From positions 39,829,598 to 39,893,597 of the forward strand of contig NC_030385.2 in NCBI RefSeq assembly GCF_001625215.2: a stretch of 64,000 nt of DNA, written 5' to 3'. Both the position numbers and the translations under genes were made by a program. The notes beneath the pieces are model-generated. The model did no database searches, had not been told where the DNA came from, and was given only the letters and a program-made list of their open reading frames with translations. This document shows, piece by piece, positions 35,145 through 48,986 of this stretch. Source of the DNA: Daucus carota subsp. sativus. Lineage: Eukaryota; Streptophyta; Magnoliopsida; Apiales; Apiaceae. The stretch's first letter is position 1. Each line of letters opens with the position of its first letter.

Positions 35145-35639
35145 CTCCCTCTCGTCTTATAAGGCACCAAGACTTTTAGCACACAATTCTAGGTGCTTTG
35201 ACCACCTATTTAAAATTATTTTTTCTAATTTTTTTTTTCTGAATTAAAGTATGTGATATATATTTTAATGAATTAAAATATGTAATATATATTTTAATTC
35301 AGAGAAAGAAAATTTTATAAAAATAATTTTAAGTGTGTGGTCAAAGCACCTAGAATTATGTGGAAAAAATCTTGATGACTTGGGGCCGTTTGGGTGAGCT
35401 TAAAATAAGTGCTTCTTGATTAAAGTAAAAAAGTGAAGTAGAAGTTAGAAGTTTATAAGTGATCAAAGTGTTTTGAAAAAAACCAGAAGATGTGAGTGAA
35501 AAACTAGCATTTGTAACTTCTAAAAAATGCTTCTACATTTTTATACAAACGGATGAAAAAAAAGTAGAAGCCGACTTCTTTGGAAAAGAAATACTTCTCG
35601 TGAATGGCCGAACAGGCCCATAATAAGGACATGAGGGAG
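35145..35639. mobile_element. Foldback Stowaway-like MITE interrupted by another MITE
   Basis: TA-flanked element with ends CTCCCTCTCGTCTTATAAGG / CATGAGGGAG. Its two arms pair over a long distance (ATTCTAGGTGCTTTGACCAC on both sides, about 35190 and 35335). The right arm is split by the inner element at 35383-35619. Confidence 0.85.
35383..35619. mobile_element. hAT-like MITE nested in the Stowaway-like element
   Basis: 237 bp with ends GGGCCGTTTGGGTGAG and, inverted, GGGCCTGTTCGGCCAT. A related sequence lies at about 63586-63886. Target duplication is not clear. Confidence 0.7.
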
Positions 35640-36014
35640 TATGACTTTCCTATTATCTCGTCCATGGTGATCAATTCCCATGCCCAAGTCTAGTAACCAA
35701 TCTGCGTAAACTTTAAATTTAGCGACGACTTACGACAAAATAAGGTGCCGGAATCAAAATTTTGGAAGTAATCAGAAAAATTATTTAATATTAAGCAGGG
35801 CCCATTGTTTCTTTCTTTAAAAGGCACAATTGTATATTAACAATACTGCTATATAAAAAGATCTGCATTCTTTCAAAAAAAATCTGCATCAATAGATGCC
35901 GTTATGTCTCTAAACAATTACTATTACATTCATTGTCCACTTGTTTCAACAATTTAAGAGAAGGATCTCAATACTCCATATTTGTAAACACAAGAACCAG
36001 AAGAGAATTCAGAC
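35640..36014. other. Promoter region of the first UGT gene
   Basis: 375 bp containing the TATA box at about 35850 and the leader. Confidence 0.5.
35849..35860 (+). promoter_or_regulatory. Probable TATA box of the first UGT gene
   Basis: CTATATAAAAAG about 160 bp before the start codon at 36015. Confidence 0.5.
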
Positions 36015-37613
36015 ATGGAAACACAAGGCAAGAAGGTTCAGAAAAGACTAGTGCTAGTACCATTTCCATTCCAGGGTCACATGACTCCAATGTTACAGCT
36101 AGGAGCAGCCCTGGAGCAGAAAGGCCTGTCTGTGACAATTGCTCACACCTGTCACAATGCTCCTGATCCTTCTCAGTATCCTCGGTTCGAGTTTCGTCCC
36201 CTCGCGGATAATTTAACCAGCCTTGATACACCGAAAAATATTGGAGTTCTTAATTTTATAAAGAAAATTAATACGAATTGTGAGGCACAGTTGCAGGAGT
36301 TTTTGGTTCAGAAGATTGAACAAGAACAGGAGGGGGCTTATGGTCAGGTTGTGGGGATCATTTACGATACGCTCATGTTTTGTGCTGAGGCTGTGGCTGA
36401 TAAGCTCAAGATTCCTAGTATGGTGATTCGGACAAGCTTTTCTACGTATGTTCTTGCTACAATTGCCATGCCGCGCCTCCAGGCAGAAGGCTACTTCCCT
36501 TTGCAAGGTAAAACAAATTGTAAATTTTCGATTTCAAGATGCGCTGCTGTCTAAACATAAGCTTATTGGTTATTCTTGATTCTGTAGTGCTAGAACAAAT
36601 TAAACATAAGATAACCTTGTTTGCACATTTTTGTATTGAAATTCGTCGTTTTTCTAGGAAAAAAAAACCAAAAATGGAGATGTTTTCTTCTATGAACATT
36701 CATATACAGTGTAGCTTAATTAGTGTTGATCATTTTGATCATAGATTCAATGTTGGAGGAGCTAGTGCCAGAGCTTTACCCTCTGCGATTCAAAGATCTA
36801 CCATTTTCCGGAGGAAATATAGAGGAAACATTAGCACTATATGCAATCACATCTAACTTGAGAAGTTCTTCAGCCATCATTTGGAATACTGTTGATTTTC
36901 TTGAGCATTTGTCACTCCCCAGGCTTCAACAGCATTACAAAGTTCCATTTTTCACAGTAGGCCCTTTGCACAAAACATCGTCGATGTCCTCATCGACTAG
37001 CTTACTAGAAGAAGATAAAACCTGCATGGAATGGCTAGACAAACAGGCTACAAACTCTGTGATTTATGTAAGTTTAGGAAGTCTAGTTTTAATTGACGCG
37101 GAAGAGCTGACAGAAACAGCCTGGGGATTAGCCAACAGTGGTCACCCCTTCTTATGGGTGATTCGGCCAGGCTCAGTCATTGGTTCAGAATGGCTTGAGC
37201 TATTACCAGAAGGGTTCATAGAAAATGTTGGAGAAAGATGTCATATAGTGAAATGGGCACCTCAGAAGCTCGTGTTGGCGCATAAGGCAGTGGGAGGATT
37301 TTGGAGTCATTGTGGTTGGAATTCGACATTGGAGAGTCTATGTGAAGGGAAACCAATGATGTGCAGACCCTTTTATGTAGACCAACCGGTTGTTTCAAGG
37401 TTTATCAGTTATGTTTGGAAGATAGGCTTGGAATTGGAGACGAAATTCGATAGAAGGAACGTGGAAAGTACGATAAGAAGACTATTTGGAGGAAAAGAAG
37501 GTGAAGAAATGAGGGAAAGAGCCATTGAAATCAAGGAAAAGATAGAGAGTTGTATGTCTGCAGGTGGTTCTTCATTCAATTCCCTCAACAATTTGGTAGA
37601 CTTCTTTCTGTAA
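36015..37613 (+). CDS. UDP-glycosyltransferase, UGT76-like (first of tandem pair)
   Basis: Two exons, 36015-36507 and 36745-37613 (phase 1), giving 453 residues, the usual GT1 length. The N-terminal acceptor domain has the catalytic His in [11 protein letters not shown] (H22), with the partner Asp expected in IIYDTLMFC. The C-terminal PSPG box starts [20 protein letters not shown] and includes HCGWNST; its last pair DQ favours UDP-glucose. Motifs IKKINTNCE and [18 protein letters not shown] resemble UGT76 enzymes, which glucosylate hormones, defence signals and terpenoids in the cytosol. The acceptor cannot be predicted. Next to a second UGT76-like gene in the same orientation, 885 bp downstream. 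Confidence 0.93.
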
Positions 37614-38498
37614 CTGAAGTGATTTTATTATGCTGGTGTATGAAGCTAAATCATAGTTCTTTAACATATCATTCCCCTCAGAATTTTTTTACATATAAGG
37701 ATCTAGTGTCGTATCATTATTAGTAATTTTTTTGAAATTTTATCAGAATCAGAGTGAGGGTCAGGCTGTCAGGGCAGGTCGGAATGTTAAGTTATCAGTT
37801 CTCGTAAAGAGTTAAAACTTAAATTTCATACATCTATCCAAACAGCAGAGCTAGTCGAGAGCAAGTGATTGAACAGTGACAAACAATCAAACATATCATA
37901 CTTGACCCACTCTCTAGTGTCTGCGGATAACGATAAATAATTCTGCAGCCTTAAATTATTGGTTAATAAAATATCCTATAAGTTCCTTTCCAAGTATTCT
38001 GTACTTATGACAAAAAAAAAATTATTGTGTACTTATAGATGGGAGATAATAATTCGACCAACAAGCCGTGACATATACTATACTAAACCCACAATACATA
38101 AAAAAATGCTAGATCATTGACAACAAGCATGTCATATAAGACCGGATGCTAAACAGGTCACGCTGATGGCCTCACGATCAAATCATGTCATTTGAAATCT
38201 TGTGACGGGTCTCAGATGTGAACCAACTGATCGTTTTTGGATTTTGAAAATCTTTTCTGGAGGTCCTGAGGACACTCACTCTGAGCATAGTGCTGTCAGC
38301 CCACGAGGTCAAACATTGCTGCTAAGCAAGTCAAAACAAGACCATCTCTTGCTCTGCAAGTTCTGATCACTAGTCGCCATATTCTATTACTAAAAAGTCT
38401 TATCTTCTTGCACGGCAAGTATCTACACATGCGAGAGCCTCTATATAAACATCACAAGCACAGCTCAGTCAAAAACACAAACACAAACACAATCACAA
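37614..38498. other. Spacer between the two UGT genes
   Basis: 3' flank of the first and promoter of the second UGT gene. No further gene seen. Confidence 0.6.
38440..38450 (+). promoter_or_regulatory. Probable TATA box of the second UGT gene
   Basis: TCTATATAAAC about 50 bp before the start codon at 38499; the leader must be short. Confidence 0.5.
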
Positions 38499-40128
38499 AT
38501 GGAGAATCAAATCCTACCAAAACGCCCTTATGTAGTAATCGCCCCATTCCCATTCCAAGGCCATATAAGTCCAATGCTCCAGCTAGCCACTGCTCTGCAT
38601 TCCAGAGGCTTTTCGATCATTATAGCACACACCATCTTCAATTCTCCCACCCCTTCTAATCACCCTGACTTTACCTTCTTACCTATACCTGATAACCTTC
38701 CTGATCATCCCGATACCTCCATCGAAAAGCGGTTGGATCTTGTAAAGACTATTAATACCAACTGTCAAGAGCCGCTTCGCGAAAGCCTGGCTCAGTTCAT
38801 CACACAAGGGGATGGTAATGATCGAGTTGCATGCATCATCTATGACACAATCATGTACTGTTCTGAAGCTGTGGCTCATCATTTCAAGATTCCGTGTATC
38901 AACTTTCGTACTGTTCCGGCTTCTGTTGCTTTACTATATGATTCCCTACCGATGCTTGCAGCACAAGGGCACATTCCTTATCCAAGTATGTATTCCAACT
39001 TTTTAGCGATATTAAAATTTTCACCACCCTGAGGCATATTACCCCGTTTGGAAACCTGGATTTCATTTGAAATTCTGAAATTGAACAAATAACCTGTATG
39101 TGAATATGGATTTAGATTTCATTTCAAATCCTGGACATTCAAATATTAGTATAAACATGAGAATTTGAAATGACAACTCTAATCCTGTCATTTGAAATGA
39201 AATATTTGGTAAATATTTAAAATCGAAATTTATCATGAACTATTAATGTATCGCAGATTCCAAGTTGGAGGACCTGGTGCCCGGATTTCCTGCTCTCAGG
39301 TTCAAGGATATATCAACATCTGATTTGGGTAGTTTCAAAGATGTACTAGAGGACAGAATTTTCACAAATGCATCGAGCAAATATTCGGCCAATATCTGGA
39401 ACACTGTCGACCATCTTGAGCAAACAGAACTGACTCTGTTCCAGAAGAGATATCCGCTTCCATTTTTCTCAGTAGGCCCTTTGCATATGATTGCCCCGAG
39501 TTCATCGACTAGCTTACGGGAGGCAGACTCCACTTGCATCTCATGGCTTGATAAGCAAGCCCCTCATTCAGTTATCTATGTAAGTGTAGGGAGTCTAGCA
39601 GTATTGGAAAAGAAAGTGATCCATGAGATGGCCTGGGGTCTGGCAAACAGTAAGCAGCCGTTCTTGTGGGTGATCAGAACAGACTTGGCTAGTGAATCAG
39701 AATGCAATCTGTTGCCTGATGAATTTATCCAGTCAGTTGGAGAAAGAGGGTGCATTGTTAAATGGGCACCCCAAAGCGAGGTGCTGGCACATAGCGCGGT
39801 GGGAGGCTTTTGGAGTCACTGTGGTTGGAATTCGACCTTAGAAAGTTTGAGCCAGGGAGTCCCCATGATTTGCCAGCCTTGTAACGGAGATCAATACATA
39901 AATGCTAGGTACTTGAGTCATGTGTGGAAGCTTGGACTGCATTTTGAGAATGCATTAGAGAAAGAGCCTATCAAGCAAGCTATATTAAGACTTATGGTCG
40001 ACCAAGAGGGAAAAGAATTAAGGCAGAACGCAATTAGGATGAAGGAAAATATTAGGGTCAGTGTGAGTAAGGGAGGTTCTTCATACGAGTCGATGAATGC
40101 TTTAGCAGAGCTTATCCTGTCATATTGA
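38499..40128 (+). CDS. UDP-glycosyltransferase, UGT76-like (second of tandem pair)
   Basis: Two exons, 38499-38985 and 39257-40128, with the intron in the same place and phase as the upstream copy, giving 452 residues. Catalytic His is in PFPFQGHISPM (H22); the acidic partner is probably in IIYDTIMYC. The PSPG box begins [20 protein letters not shown], contains HCGWNST and ends GDQ, again favouring UDP-glucose. Shared phrases (KTINTNCQ, AEAVA-like SEAVAHHFKIP, GPLHMIAPSSSTSL) mark it as a paralogue of the first gene, clearly diverged, so the duplication is not recent. Acceptor-facing segments differ, so different substrates are plausible (inference). Confidence 0.93.
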
Positions 40129-41955
40129 TTGACAAATTAGCAGCAGGACCAGGTTCAGCAACTCAAGTTTCAATATCCTAATTAAATTTTTAAAGAGTCA
40201 TTTTATTTTAAACGACGTTGAATCATAACGTGCATCATTGCATTTTTGTACTATATGTTTCATGTCTGCATTGCAGAAATATGTACAATTATAAGAAGTA
40301 TAAGTGTGTTGTAACAAGTATCACAATGAAAAGCTATCAGAAATTGGTTTACGCAGTCTGGCACTACCCATGCTGATAAAAATATTACTAAATTTTACCC
40401 CCTTTCAAGGTGTTTATATTCATGTATCATCACATAAACTTCCTCAGATAACAATGTCTGATCCATACCCACAATAAAGTTTTTCACAAAACAACATGGG
40501 TGAAGTGGGTCAAGTATAAGTATAATGTTTCTCCCCTTTTTCGGAGTTATCACAACCTTGTAAACACAGTCCTAGTTAAAATAATGTGTTCCATTGCCCC
40601 TTCCTAGATCCGTCAATCATCAAATGGTGAGGGTGAACTTGGATCTGGCTACACCAAGCTGCCTTGAACTCAAACTTTTTCTTGAATCATTTCAGAATTT
40701 CAGAAATCAAAATGCAGCAAAATTTAAGGTATATCATCCAATTATCCGTCAATAAATTTTTTTATCAATCACCTATAAAATCATTAAGACCTCTCTTGTC
40801 CCAATAAGTACTCTATTTTTTTCATATACATTTAAAATCAAATATCCAGCTGAGCAGAAGAAGTCCTGAATATGTGTGCGTGAGTATTAAAATTTTGGTA
40901 CAACTTGAGGCCTCGAGTCATGTACTAAAAAATGAAAGGAATGAGTGCCATTTGGCAAGAACCGGAGAAACAGAAGATCAGTAAGCAATTTGAAGAAGAT
41001 TTCAGTACTGTTAAAAACAAAGAAAAAATGACAGAAAAGATCAGGAGCCAGGAGGGTCAGTGTCAGAGTCTGGTTTGTATTTTTACTATTATTTATTTTA
41101 CGGCAGCACCAAAATGCCTAAATCAACGTTGACATCTTATTCTTTAAACACAAAAAATCATTTTCACTATGTCAAAAACAGAATTTATAAATAACAAACG
41201 GAATTACATGACACGTAAAATGATGAACTTGGTCAGAAAGCCGTACATCACTGTGCATGTAAATATTCTGCAGCGGTTTTGAATAAATCCTTAAAGGAAT
41301 AACAGAGTATCCAAATATATGATTACAAGGATGTAATGGTGAAAAGTGTGCTTCAATGGAGGACCCACACTCTTCCATTTTGAGCTTCCAGCCCGCCTTC
41401 AAAATACTAGTAGTAATATATTAAGTCCTTATTTCTACAGGCTCTGTACATTCTTGAACAAGGGCTAAAACCTGCAGAAAAGAGAAAACATAAAGGTAAC
41501 TTTAAAATTTTTAATTTTTCTTCTTCTTTTCTGTTGTTGTAAATGTAAAGTATTCATGTCTTTCCTTTTGCATGTGAACTTTGAATATGTACATGATATG
41601 CTCTATATTTCTAGTTTAATTTCACTTATGGTTGTTGATTTATGTTTGAAATTTAAGTTTTGGTTTTTTCATTTCGGTAGAAATCAGATAACTGTTCCGT
41701 AAAGCCTTAGTTTGCAGTTTGCGTTGTGGATTTGGTTGAATATAGTATATATGATCCCCGATTGTTAAAATGTACATTAAGCTTTTGAGAGAGTTGGTTA
41801 TTTTCATATTCGTCTTTTGATTTGATTTTATAATGTCATTAGGTCTAAGCTGTCGGTGCAATCAAAATAAGAACAACCTAGAAAGAAAAAGGGAGGTCCT
41901 GTGTAGTACTATAGCAGCAAAAAGTCTGAAACAATTCAAGGTCGAGTTTGAGATA
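40129..41955. other. Intergenic; leader region of the DUF3527 gene
   Basis: 3' flank of the second UGT, then AT-rich DNA. A non-coding first exon of the DUF3527 gene ending near 41494 (AAAG|GTAACT) with acceptor near 41842 (TCATTAG|GTC) is plausible but unproven. Confidence 0.4.
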
Positions 41956-44544
41956 ATGAGAAGTCCTTCCCTGGTTGGTGCAAGTCGTGGTGATACGAAG
42001 CTGCAAGACAGGCTTAAACCAGACAAGTCTAAGTTATCATATGCAGATCTCCATTCAGAAGTAGTGAATGATGTTAAATTTATGAATCCCCCTTCTCCAA
42101 GTCCTCATCGAAAGCAACATGCTAGAGTGGAGGCAACCAAACGAGGAGTGCTTGTTAAACCTGTGTCAAGATCACCAGCTTATCTAGAGAAGGAAGTAGA
42201 AGTTGTGGACAAGCCTTTGGATATCGGGGGGCTTGATTGGCGTAGTTTTGAAGATTGGCAGTATTATCATCCGAGAACTCCTATTAGAAGTACCAGGTAC
42301 TCATCACCTAGCAACATTGCCCCAAACTGTTTTGATGGTTCATCTAATCGTCGGCCAAGAGGTCATAGTAGCTCTCCTATTGGTCGTAGAGGGCGCAGGC
42401 CTACGCTGCAATCTTATTTAGACTTGTCTACCAGCGAAGGTCAGCTGGAATTCGTGAAGTCTTCTTGGAGAAATACTGATAAGTTTCAAGATGTCAAAGC
42501 TGTGCCAATCAACTCTGTTGATGGCCACGCTAATGTTCTGAAAGAGTTTCGGTTTTTCAACAAAAAACCTTCAGAAGTTAAGTTAAAAGAGTGCAATAAA
42601 ATCCCCAAGACAAAAACCTCCAGAAACATTGATGGCCATGGAACAGCTTCACATATGAAAGGAAAGTTTGAGGCCAAATACGACGAATATATGAAGATGT
42701 CTCAGAAACTTCTGGATCAGAACAATGAAATGCCTCGTGTTGTGTCCCCGGATAACAAAAGGATAGTCCTACTTTTGCCAAGAGATAGTCCTGGGAATAC
42801 AGATGCTGCAGTATCCCGCAATTCTGAAACAAATGGTAGAAAAAGTACAGAACGTTCCCGGATGAACTTAGAAGGATTTCATTTTGAGAAGCTCTCCCGT
42901 GCTGACCTTTGTTCCAGCATCCCACATAGCCTGCCGCCTCAAGAAATTGATACTGTTGAAGGCTCACAGAAGGGACAACATGATGATGATACAATTAAGT
43001 TTAAGTTCTTTCCCTCACCCCCATCAAAGACAAGCTCAGTTAGTCCGCTTAAAAGCAAGTTTGAGGATGCAAAGTCACCTGTGATGCCAAAAGTTTTAAC
43101 CTTATCTAATGGTTCTAGGGGATCAGATATGAACATAGGAGCTGCGCCAACAACTAAGTTGAGACACGCTTCACCAAAACGTCTATTAGGAATTGGCTTA
43201 AGCAAAATAGGCGTTATTGCCAGTCCCAAAAACAGTGCAGTTGTACTTCAATCTGGCTCTCAAGTTGTCACAGCCAAAAACAGTGCAGGCCTAGAGGGGG
43301 GCGATTCTTCGTCTTGCTCAAAAAGTCCAATAAGCCATATACCGAATACTATAAGAAAAGGATCTAGTCCTTTGAGAAGACTACTTGACCCATTGCTAAA
43401 ACCAAAGGCAGCCAAATCTCAATCTCTTCCAGATCAATCAAGCGATTATTCAGCATCATCTAATAGGGTCTCCACATCTTTTCATGCAGAAAAGGAACCT
43501 TCTTCAGTGCATTCAACGAATGTAAACTTGGATGTTGTACCTCTCTGTGAAACAAGAGGATCCTCAACAAAACAAGCGTATATAAAAGTTGCAGTCAAGA
43601 ATAATCTTCCTTTATACACATTTACCGTTGACAACGACAGTTTTGTTCTAGCAGCAACTGTCAAGAAGTTTTCACTGAGAAAAGATGATACTGTCTGGAT
43701 TTATACCTTCTTCAAAATTCAAGAAACGAAGAAAAGTGTAGGTTGGTTGAATTATGGACCGAAAAACAAAGAGTACATTCCTAATGTGATTGCACAAATG
43801 AAGGTTTCTGACATGCAACATTTAGATTCAGGTGGAAAGCATTTGGCTGATAGGTTGATCTCAAAGGAGTATGTTTTATTTGCGGCTGACTTGAGGCTGT
43901 TTGATAAGCAACCATCAGATGTTGAGCCAAACGATGAGCTTGCAGCCATTGTTGTCAAGCCTACAACAAAAACCACTGCAAGTTTACATGAGTCACTGCC
44001 AGATCTTGGAAACTCTTATAATGTGAGGGGTCTTTCTAAGAATAAATTGTCTGTTAGAAGTCATAAAGTTCAGAGCATGACTGTCATACTACCTGGTGAA
44101 GCTCATGGTATGCCTAGTAAAGGAGAACCATCATCTCTGATTGAACGATGGAAATCAGGCGGCTTATGTGATTGTGGAGGTTGGGATCTTGGCTGCATGG
44201 TGAAAGTTCTTGGTAATCAACATCAAAATTCTGCAGGGCAGTTTGAACTTTTTACACAATCTCAGGTATGACGCTTTCATGGAGATAAATTATTTCTAGG
44301 TGCTCACTACTACAAAAAAGCTCTTCTAAACAATTCTATCATGCAGGATGAAGTCTCAAAGTGTCCACCATTCTTTGCGCTGTCCTCACTAAATAGTGGG
44401 ATCTTCTCAGTCAAGTTTGATTCATCTATTTCATTTCTACAAGCATTCTCCATTAGTATAGCAGCAATAGACAGCAGAAAACCATCCGAGCTTCAAGAAC
44501 CAAGCGGCTTGTTTAAGGAGAATTTAGCTGAAACACATCACTAA
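41956..44544 (+). CDS. DUF3527-domain plant protein
   Basis: Two exons, to 44265 and 44347-44544, phase 0. With the ATG at 41956 the protein has 835 residues. An in-frame ATG at 41833 would add 41, but it abuts a good acceptor (TCATTAG|GTC), so I prefer 41956. The N-terminal two thirds is basic, Ser/Pro-rich and probably disordered, with conserved islets (DIGGLDWRSFEDWQYYHPR). The C-terminal DUF3527 region (about 560-835) has QAYIKVAVKNNLPLYTFTVD, WIYTFFKI, VGWLNYG, VILPGEAHGMPSKGEPSSLI, and the Cys/Trp-rich ERWKSGGLCDCGGWDLGC that typifies the family. Function is unknown. No membrane segment; likely cytosolic or nuclear. Confidence 0.88.
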
Positions 44545-45827
44545 ACAAATATGAAAATGAGTCCCCTAATAAGTCAGGTGATATTTCTGCAAGTCTGCAA
44601 CATGTCACAGACTCATCCCATTCCGCTGTCCAATGAGTCTAAAACATGAAAATAATATTTCACTAGAAGCCGGGCATCCAAGTTTCATCATCCTGATTAC
44701 CTTATTAAGATGGTTCCCAACCTGCAATACTGCAATGTTCTCTAGCTGAAAGCAAGCATTTTCGTATAGCTTTCATATTATTTTTGTATTGGAACTGTAT
44801 TTGTGTACAAAATACATATGTGGGATGTGGGAGACCTGTGCACTGGTATGACCAGACGGATTCTACTTCAAATACATTGTCTTTGATCAAGACTGCATTA
44901 AAACATCTTGATATTTGGTAAGGGCCTTTCCCTTTCTAAAAAGGCCAGCTTTGTTCATAATGTCATCGAATACTAAACTCTCACGTTGCATTGCATTACA
45001 ATTTCTTACCTGTTTGTTCAAACTCGATAAGATAAAACTATCCTACTTAATTAGCAGCCTCACCTTAAACGGTCCAGAGCCAATGTACCCAACTAAAAAG
45101 CCGAGACCAGTGAATAAATAAACAAAGGCAACGGCGCTGCCATGTGAGTCAATGATGCAGCTAAGCAATCAACCATACACCATTCCAATGGAAATCGAAA
45201 AGAAAACCTACAAGTAGACACAATAGTAAGGAGAAGAAGTTACAGAAGAAAGTATGTAAATGTAAAGCATAGTAATGAAAGATACTCATTATCTATAATA
45301 GATTTTGTGATGCATATTTGGGGACAAGAAAACTCCTAGCATCACATGCCACCCTCAAACCAGCCCAACTCATAGAATCATCAATGTAATTACTTTACAA
45401 GTCTCTTTCTTATCTTAATGTTACAATACTTGATTCATATCTTGTATGATCTTTCTTATCATCAGCCCCACTACTATCATATTAGTCATAATGTAATTAC
45501 AAAAAATCTTGCCATATGCTCTGATTTCCCCATGATATGAATAATTCAATTGGCTTAGTGCCTTTTTTTTCTTTTTTATGCTTTGGTATCTCGAAAACCT
45601 GAAAAAACTGAAACTCAGAGATTAAAGCAAATATGGAGTGGGATGATATGATGAGCTTATGCATTCATTTTATATAAAGGAGAACTGTTGGACCCAAAAG
45701 TGTATTTCTCTCTGTCACTCTTTTTAAGCCTCACTTCTTTCCATTTCAGTGTTTCCTATAAATTTTCCCTGCAGTTCTGTTGAAGAAAAACAAGAAATAA
45801 TCAAAACTCTCTCTTTGAGACCTTGAA
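44545..45827. other. Intergenic; promoter of the BSK gene
   Basis: 3' flank of DUF3527, then AT-rich DNA. The last 200 bp holds the TATA box and CT-rich leader of BSK. Confidence 0.55.
45669..45680 (+). promoter_or_regulatory. Probable TATA box of the BSK gene
   Basis: TTATATAAAGG about 150 bp before the start codon at 45828. Confidence 0.5.
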
Positions 45828-48220
<2,393 letters not shown>

Positions 48221-48986
48221 ATGTAAAACTTTACATCTCCTCTGTTACAACAAACTCTTAATTTTTGTAGTTTTTGTCTTATATTATCTATTGGGCAGAC
48301 TTCTAAGCAATGCAGCAAGGTCTGAGAATATGTTGATTTGTAATTGCTGTATTTTTGTTTTTTATGTGCGTTTAACATTACATCCATTTATCAAGAAAGA
48401 AAGTCTCAGAGTTATGGCCTCTTGATCATATGACATTTACCTCGCTTCGCTTACCACCGAAGATTGAGAGTTCAAATATTGTCAAATACAATATGGCCAA
48501 TGTCAGGGTTTCCATAGTGTGTCTTATGGAACCGCAGTTAAGTTGTTAGTTCTGACATGAAGAAATCACTGGTCATATCAAATTCCAGATTCCGAAAAGG
48601 TAAATGCATACTTCTACTGCTTAAAAGAAATACGATTGAAAGCTAAAAATAGTTCCAACTGAACTTGGTAAAACAAGAAAGTAAACTGTGATCATATACA
48701 GTAAAGATATACAACATGGTTGATGCATATTTAATGAATAAGATAAATATGTTAATAAAATTAAAAATAATAGCATCTGATATTCAATTACATCAATTAT
48801 CAGAGTCACTCCACTGATTTCATTATATTACAAGCACCAGATCGCAGCTTGTGCAGACTTTATTCCAGCAACTTGATCAATCATAAACTTTCTTCCCCAT
48901 ATTCCCTTTTTATTTTAAGATAAACATGAATTGATAGACAAGCAATTATAGCGGCCAAGGTAGGATTTGTGATGCAAATCGGGTGC
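48221..48986. other. Convergent spacer between BSK and pectin acetylesterase
   Basis: The 3' flanks of the two convergent genes. No additional gene seen. Confidence 0.6.

Noticed and set aside
44300-44320. CACTACTACAAAAAA-like sequence in the DUF3527 intron, a possible CACTA transposon end
   Set aside because: The intron is only 81 bp, no matching inverted end is present, and the motif is short.
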